A DNA stretch of 64,000 nt, from contig KE159797.1 of the NCBI GenBank assembly GCA_000403475.2, positions 549,284 to 613,283 on the forward strand, in the 5' to 3' direction. This stretch comes from Lachnospiraceae bacterium MD308. GTDB taxonomy: Bacteria; Bacillota; Clostridia; Lachnospirales; Lachnospiraceae. The notes below the pieces were generated by a model. That model worked only from the letters and a program-made list of their open reading frames with translations, made no database searches and had not been told where the DNA came from. Shown here in pieces: positions 59,806 to 64,000 of this stretch. The translations under genes were made by a program, and so were the position numbers. Within the stretch, counting starts at the first letter, position 1. Each line of letters begins with the position of its first letter.

Positions 59806-60542
59806 CTGCAAGCACCTCCTTTGTCAGAGAATCGTAAGCTGACGCCACTTTTCCCTTTGGATCATGCTTGTAGATGCTGACACCCTCCGCTGAAATCTCC
59901 GCCGCCCGAACAGAAATAGGAATGATATTGGCAAATATTCTTACCCGGCTTCCATAGGCTTCCTTCAGCATGGCACTGATGTCCTTTGCGTAGTTCGTCC
60001 GGCTGTCCACCATTGTAAGCAGAATCCCCTCAATCTCCAGTTTTGGGTTAATCTGCCGCTTTACCTTTCCCACTGTCTTAATAAGCTGCTGCAAGCCTTT
60101 GACGGGCAGGTATGCCGCCTGTACGGGTATCAGGATACTGTCGGCGCAGGCAAAGGCGTTTATGGTAATCATGCCGAGGGAAGGCATACAGTCAATTAAG
60201 ATATAATCGTAGCTCTCCCTGACAATCTCTATGTATGACCGGAGTACCGTTTCCCGGCTCATGACATTCACAAGGGAAACCTCTAAACCAGATAATTCAA
60301 TGTTCCCCGGCATAAGGTCTATCCCTTCCTCATGGTGGAGGATACCCTCTCCCGGCTCTACTTCCTCGTCATTGATTAGATTGCCCATAATGGTTGCAAG
60401 CGTGACTTCCAGACTGTCCGGCTCTGTAAAGCCTAAACTTGCGGTCAGACTGCCCTGTGCGTCCGCATCAATCAGCAGCACTTTCTTTCCCTGTTTTGCC
60501 AGCCCGATTCCTAAATTGCTTGTGGTGGTGGTCTTGCCAGTT
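59795..60542 (-). pseudogene. parA: ParA-family partition ATPase, 5' end removed by RIT element
   Basis: Readable from TGKTTTTSNLGIGLAKQGKK through LLIDADAQGSLTASLGF, ILIDCMPSLGMITINAFACA and the ParA C-terminus. Only the second half of Walker A (GKTT) remains: the KGG part and everything before are replaced by the palindrome at 60543 and the recombinase trio. The missing 5' part should lie past the right edge of the window. Any product starting at the GTG (60481) would lack the nucleotide-binding loop, so partition is probably disabled unless the RIT element excises. Confidence 0.88.
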
Positions 60543-60562
60543 TTATGTGAAGCTTCACATAA
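60543..60562. repeat. 20-bp perfect palindrome at the parA/RIT junction
   Basis: TTATGTGAAG followed by CTTCACATAA, a perfect 10-bp inverted repeat with no spacer. It lies exactly where the parA frame is lost and 4 bp outside the RIT terminal repeat; probably part of the RIT recombination site. Confidence 0.75.
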
Positions 60563-60566
60563 GACG

Positions 60567-60597
60567 GGTTATGAAAAGCTATACATTATGCAAAGTT
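60567..60597. repeat. RIT left terminal inverted repeat
   Basis: Two conserved blocks, GGTTATGAAAAG and ATTATGCAAAGTT, separated by six variable bases. Between it and the first recombinase gene lies a small hairpin (AATCCTT-AAGGATT, 60607-60627) that may block read-through. Confidence 0.85.
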
Positions 60598-60699
60598 AAT
60601 GATAGAAATCCTTATAAATAAAGGATTCTTTAGTTGATTTACTTTCCATAATCTATCACGATTTAAGTGTATTTTATCAAATCACTTAAGGAGGAACAC

Positions 60700-61914
60700 A
60701 TGATGGAAAAATCAACTTTGCAGCAACTGATCAACCAAACCGGGGAAGCACTCGTACAGGCAGGTGCATCCAGCTATTACCAAAAAGTATTTAAAACTCT
60801 TACAAAACAGCTTTTGCTCTACTCCCACGAACAAGGTACTGATTCTTTCAGCATGGATTTTGGATTACAGTTTTTAGAAGACCATTATTCTATGTCATCT
60901 AAGATAGCGTTGAAAAAATGGTGTACAGCCTATTCCCGTTGTATAAATGCTTTGGCAGAATACCAGCGTTCAGGGAATGTAGTTCTTTATCTTGCCATGG
61001 ATAAAAGAGCATACACTTTCCCAGAGGGATTTAGATATAGCGCAGAAGCATATATTTCCCATCGAGAAGATATCGGGATAATAAAAAAATCAAATAAGAT
61101 TTTCAGTTTATATTTGGAGCGCTTTTTTGCGTTTTTAAGCAGGAAGAACATTACTTCTTTAGATACACTGTCTCTCAAAGACGTTTTGGATTTCATGGCA
61201 TCTTTGAACTGTTATGAAAAGCCAACCATAAATCATACAATGCGTGCGGTGCGCTATTATCTGAAATACTGCTATGAACATGGTCTTATGGAGCAGGAGA
61301 TGTTTTCAAAACTTCCAAACCCTCATTACAACAGGCAGAGCCGATTACCTTCTTCGTATTCTGCGAATGAGGTGACAAAACTTCTTGACTCGATTGACCT
61401 TGGGAATCCCTGTGGAATCCGTGATTATGCAATCATTCTTCTGATTGCAAGACTTGGATTACGCAGTAGTGATGTCGCAAATTTAAGGTTTTCCAATATC
61501 GACTGGGAAAGAGAAGTAATCCATTTGAACCAGGTAAAAACAGGAAATCCGTTAGAACTTCCTCTTTTAGAAGATGTTGGCGAAGCGATCATTAACTATC
61601 TGAAGAACGCAAGGCCTAAAACCGGCTCGGATCACGTTTTTGTGAGACAGGTTCCTCCTTATACGGATTTCAATCCGGGTGCGGTCGGCGCCCTTGTAAG
61701 GGTACGTCTCCAGAGATCGGGAATCCATCTTGAAGGGAAAAAGAAAGGCTCCCACACACTCCGCCACAGCCTTGCGAGCCGCCTGTTGGAGCATGAGATT
61801 CCGCTTCCGGTCATTTCAGAAATCCTGGGGCACACAACTACTGAAACTACGATGGCATATCTTCGTATTGATATCACCGAGCTTCGGAAATGTGCATTGG
61901 AGGTGGCAATCTAA
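60700..61914 (+). CDS. Tyrosine recombinase, first of the RIT trio
   Basis: 404 residues from ATG 60700, behind AAGGAGG. The core-binding half is followed by a catalytic domain with Arg in LIARLGLRSSDVANLRF, HTLRHSLASRLLEHE, the second His in ILGHTTTETTMA and Tyr in AYLRID. All catalytic residues are present. Its stop overlaps the next start (TAATG). Confidence 0.92.
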   Translation: MMEKSTLQQLINQTGEALVQAGASSYYQKVFKTLTKQLLLYSHEQGTDSFSMDFGLQFLEDHYSMSSKIALKKWCTAYSRCINALAEYQRSGNVVLYLAMDKRAYTFPEGFRYSAEAYISHREDIGIIKKSNKIFSLYLERFFAFLSRKNITSLDTLSLKDVLDFMASLNCYEKPTINHTMRAVRYYLKYCYEHGLMEQEMFSKLPNPHYNRQSRLPSSYSANEVTKLLDSIDLGNPCGIRDYAIILLIARLGLRSSDVANLRFSNIDWEREVIHLNQVKTGNPLELPLLEDVGEAIINYLKNARPKTGSDHVFVRQVPPYTDFNPGAVGALVRVRLQRSGIHLEGKKKGSHTLRHSLASRLLEHEIPLPVISEILGHTTTETTMAYLRIDITELRKCALEVAI

Positions 61915-62900
61915 TGACAAGAATCAGAAAATCTCCATCCATGACAGGTTCATTTGCGGAAGTTGCCCAGGAATTCATTCAGTACAAAAGAAGCACAGGT
62001 TTTAAATATGCAGATGAACCGAAATGTTTATCCCGGTTTTGTCGTTTCAGTGAAGAACAGAGTGTCACAGAAATAAAAATATCACGCTCCCTTGCAGAAA
62101 AATGGACAGCGCCCCGGGCAGGTGAATCCGAAAAAAGTCGGTCACACCGCATTACCTGCATAAGACAGTTTGCCATATACCTTAATACCCTTGGTTATGA
62201 CGCTTATATCGTGCCGGAAGTGAAGGGTTTGAATCACAGTTCATTTGTACCATATATATTTACACATGAGCAGATAGCAGCTGTAATCAAAGCCGCTGAT
62301 GAAACAGAACCCAAAGAAGTTGCAAGAAATATGCATCTGGCGTTACCAGTGATCTTCAGGATTCTTTATGGCTGTGGACTTCGTGTGTCAGAAGTTGTCG
62401 GACTTCGCTGCGGGGATGTAAATCTCGAAGATGGGATTCTTACGATCCGTGAAGCAAAGACTGACCGTGACCGGTATATCCCATTATCAGATTCCGTAAA
62501 AGAAGCCTGTATATCCTATGCAGATAAAATCTGGTGGGAAAAAGACTGTGACTTTTTCTTCCCTGCTCCTGATAAGACCATGATCAGTCCGATGACTATC
62601 TATCAAAGGTACCGCAGGTATCTGGAAGCGGCAGGGATTTCACATGGAGGAAAAGGGCAGGGCCCCCGTCTGCATGATGTACGCCATACATTTGCGGTTC
62701 ATGTTTTACAAAAGTGGATCAGGGAAGAAGCCGATTTAACGGCTATGCTCCCGATTCTTTCCACATATATGGGGCACAAAACAATACGCTCAACAGCAAG
62801 GTATCTGCGCCTGACAGCGGAAGTTTATCCAGACCTGATGAGGGAAGTGGAAAGGTCATGTGCATACGTCATCCCGGAGGTATGCCATGAAGGAAACTGA
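61914..62900 (+). CDS. Tyrosine recombinase, second of the RIT trio
   Basis: 328 residues from ATG 61914, coupled to the first gene by a 1-nt overlap and preceded by GGAGG within it. Catalytic residues: Arg in YGCGLRVSEVVGLRCG, HDVRHTFAVHVL, His in YMGHKTIRST and Tyr in RYLRLT. It begins MTRIRKSPSMTGSFAE. The three recombinases are different enough to have distinct roles or binding sites. Confidence 0.92.
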   Translation: MTRIRKSPSMTGSFAEVAQEFIQYKRSTGFKYADEPKCLSRFCRFSEEQSVTEIKISRSLAEKWTAPRAGESEKSRSHRITCIRQFAIYLNTLGYDAYIVPEVKGLNHSSFVPYIFTHEQIAAVIKAADETEPKEVARNMHLALPVIFRILYGCGLRVSEVVGLRCGDVNLEDGILTIREAKTDRDRYIPLSDSVKEACISYADKIWWEKDCDFFFPAPDKTMISPMTIYQRYRRYLEAAGISHGGKGQGPRLHDVRHTFAVHVLQKWIREEADLTAMLPILSTYMGHKTIRSTARYLRLTAEVYPDLMREVERSCAYVIPEVCHEGN

Positions 62901-63900
62901 TTTTGCACAGTATTTAACGCAGTTCCTGTCAGTATATCTTCCCTGCCAGGTCGGCAGCAAACGTAATACCCAGTTAGCATACAGGGACTCATTCTCATTA
63001 TTTTTAAGATACTGCAGAGATCAGGAGAACCTTTTGCCGGAAAAGCTGACAGTTGCAAAAATAAACAGGGATCTGATCCTCCGCTTTCTGCAATGGATGG
63101 AAGAAGAACGTAACTGCAAAGCGGCGACAAGGAATCAACGTCTCGCTGCAATCCATTCATTTTTCAGCTTTTTAATGGTAGAAGAACCACAGTATATACA
63201 GCAAAGCCAGAAAATCCTGGCTATTCCAATGAAAAAAACGGATACGGTGCCACTCATGTATCTTCCATTGGATAGCATCAAGGGCCTGTTAGAACAACCC
63301 GACAGGACAACGATCCAGGGGAAAAGAGATGCTGTTCTGCTGTCACTTTTATATGATACCGGAGCAAGGGTTCAGGAACTTGTGGATCTAAAAGTTTGTG
63401 ATGTTGCTTTAAATGATACTGTCACCATCGTACTGACAGGCAAAGGCGGTAAAAGCCGCATTGTTCCAGTCATGAGACCAACTGGGGAATTGTTGAAGCA
63501 GTATATGGAAGGTTCTGGTCTGGCTTCGCCTGTATATGGTCGCAATCCGTTATTTACCAACCGGAGCAATAAACCCCTGACGAGAGCCGGAGTGACATAT
63601 ATTTTGAAAAAATATGCTGCACAGGCTCAAGCAATGGGAATAAAGGATATATCCGATGAAATCACACCGCATTGGCTGAGGCATAGCAAAGCAATGCATC
63701 TGCTTCAGTCCGGAGTCAATCTTGTTTATATCAGAGATCTACTGGGACATTCTGATATTTCAACAACCGAAATCTACGCACGGGCAGACGAAAAAATGAA
63801 GCGAAAAGCATTGACGGAAGCTTACAACAGTCCATCATCTGACGAACTGCCAGCGTGGAAAAAGGATAAAGACCTTCTTGATTGGTTGAAATCTTTATAA
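62887..63900 (+). CDS. Tyrosine recombinase, third of the RIT trio
   Basis: 337 residues from ATG 62887, six nt after GGAGG, overlapping the second gene by 14 nt. A SAM-like N-terminal domain (SFSLFLRYCRDQENLLPEKL) precedes Arg in LYDTGARVQELVDLKV, HWLRHSKAMHLL, His in LLGHSDISTTE and Tyr in EIYARAD. Complete and apparently functional; followed by the right-end hairpins. Confidence 0.92.
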   Translation: MKETDFAQYLTQFLSVYLPCQVGSKRNTQLAYRDSFSLFLRYCRDQENLLPEKLTVAKINRDLILRFLQWMEEERNCKAATRNQRLAAIHSFFSFLMVEEPQYIQQSQKILAIPMKKTDTVPLMYLPLDSIKGLLEQPDRTTIQGKRDAVLLSLLYDTGARVQELVDLKVCDVALNDTVTIVLTGKGGKSRIVPVMRPTGELLKQYMEGSGLASPVYGRNPLFTNRSNKPLTRAGVTYILKKYAAQAQAMGIKDISDEITPHWLRHSKAMHLLQSGVNLVYIRDLLGHSDISTTEIYARADEKMKRKALTEAYNSPSSDELPAWKKDKDLLDWLKSL

Positions 63901-63913
63901 GGGTTTACTCCTG

Positions 63914-64000
63914 ATTATGCAAAGTTCAAAAGAGCCTATACCCTATAAAATCAGCAAAAGTGTAGGCTCAACTTTGCATAATAACTTACTTTTCATAACC
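63914..64000. repeat. RIT right end: inverted repeat with nested hairpin
   Basis: ATTATGCAAAGTT (63914-63926) and AACTTTGCATAAT (63970-63982) are exact reverse complements; inside them AGCCTA (63933-63938) and TAGGCT (63963-63968) also pair. The outer terminal block CTTTTCATAACC follows to the window edge. Confidence 0.8.

Larger units (their letters stand above)
60567..64000 (+). mobile_element. Recombinase-in-trio (RIT) element inserted in parA
   Basis: Three adjacent, overlapping tyrosine recombinase genes on the plus strand, flanked by inverted repeats. The left repeat is GGTTATGAAAAG (60567-60578) and ATTATGCAAAGTT (60585-60597); the right is the reverse complement, AACTTTGCATAAT (63970-63982) and CTTTTCATAACC (63989-64000), each with a six-base spacer. 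The window ends on the last base of the right repeat, so the true limit may lie beyond. A third ATTATGCAAAGTT at 63914-63926 forms a hairpin with the right repeat. No cargo gene. Confidence 0.9.

Noticed and set aside
1..64000. CRISPR array, rRNA operon or complete tRNA gene
   Set aside because: No regularly spaced direct repeats with variable spacers, and no rRNA or full cloverleaf seen; the 23-bp iterons are contiguous and lie in repA.

Overview
The window is most of an integrative and conjugative element (ICE) of the Tn916/Tn1549 superfamily sitting in a Firmicutes chromosome, most likely a gut Clostridia/Lachnospiraceae genome. This rests on the strong GGAGG ribosome binding sites, the protein families (Maff2, PrgI, PcfB, CD1107/CD1108-type mobile-element proteins, DUF4315, TTRAP, DUF6674) and an RtcB/HD-domain chromosomal flank. 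I could not compare it with any database, so family names come from recognising motifs by eye.

Layout. 1-2190: chromosomal flank with the start of rtcB, a ruined AbiE abortive-infection locus and an HD-domain hydrolase. 2195-5965: left end of the ICE, with the tyrosine integrase and its candidate arm sites, a ribbon-helix-helix regulator, a small DUF6462/excisionase-like protein, an HTH_16 protein, a sigma-70-like factor and an XRE regulator. 6030-9658: cargo of a DtxR/MntR-like regulator, a MATE exporter, a manganese-type CDF transporter and a TetR regulator with a clear promoter. 9743-11723: candidate oriT, MobC and a MOBP relaxase. 11764-12368: a long imperfect inverted repeat and a compact, apparently unannotated type I toxin-antitoxin locus. 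12406-27340: TTRAP, a 1538-aa ArdC/YodL/nucleotidyltransferase polyvalent protein, DUF6674 and a 3054-aa methylase-helicase. 27478-31507: low-GC IetAS (subtilase + AAA ATPase) defence island with a DUF1413 protein. 31572-54668: regulator, topoisomerase III and the type IV secretion genes (CD1107, DUF4315, NlpC/P60-M23 hydrolase, VirB4, PrgI, VirB6, Maff2, T4CP, PcfB). 54766-60542: accessory genes separated by a repeated palindrome, then repA-parB-parA. From mobC rightward almost everything is transcribed leftward as one long transfer/maintenance module, with only mobC-mobA opposing it.

Three backbone genes are each split by a different class of mobile element. topB is cut by a 7,046-bp mobilizable transposon with a TndX/TnpX-type serine recombinase, its own MobA/MobL relaxase and an alpha/beta hydrolase. 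The ends are exact (TGTTGGATAGT inverted repeats, GA target dinucleotide) and removal restores a 706-aa TopB in frame. virB4 is cut by a 2,314-nt group II intron in splicing orientation; joining the exons restores an 832-aa VirB4. parA is cut inside its Walker A motif by a recombinase-in-trio (RIT) element whose right inverted repeat ends at the last base of the window.

The most notable signals are: (1) the type I toxin-antitoxin locus at 12.0-12.4 kb; (2) a shared C-terminal tail (R-[IV]-S-[VI]-K-[ED]-K-L plus a basic stretch) on four otherwise unrelated ICE proteins, a candidate secretion or docking signal; (3) seven iterons at exactly 23-bp spacing inside the repA reading frame, pointing to an internal replication origin; (4) six copies of a 23-bp palindrome in the transfer/accessory region; (5) the triple nested insertion itself.
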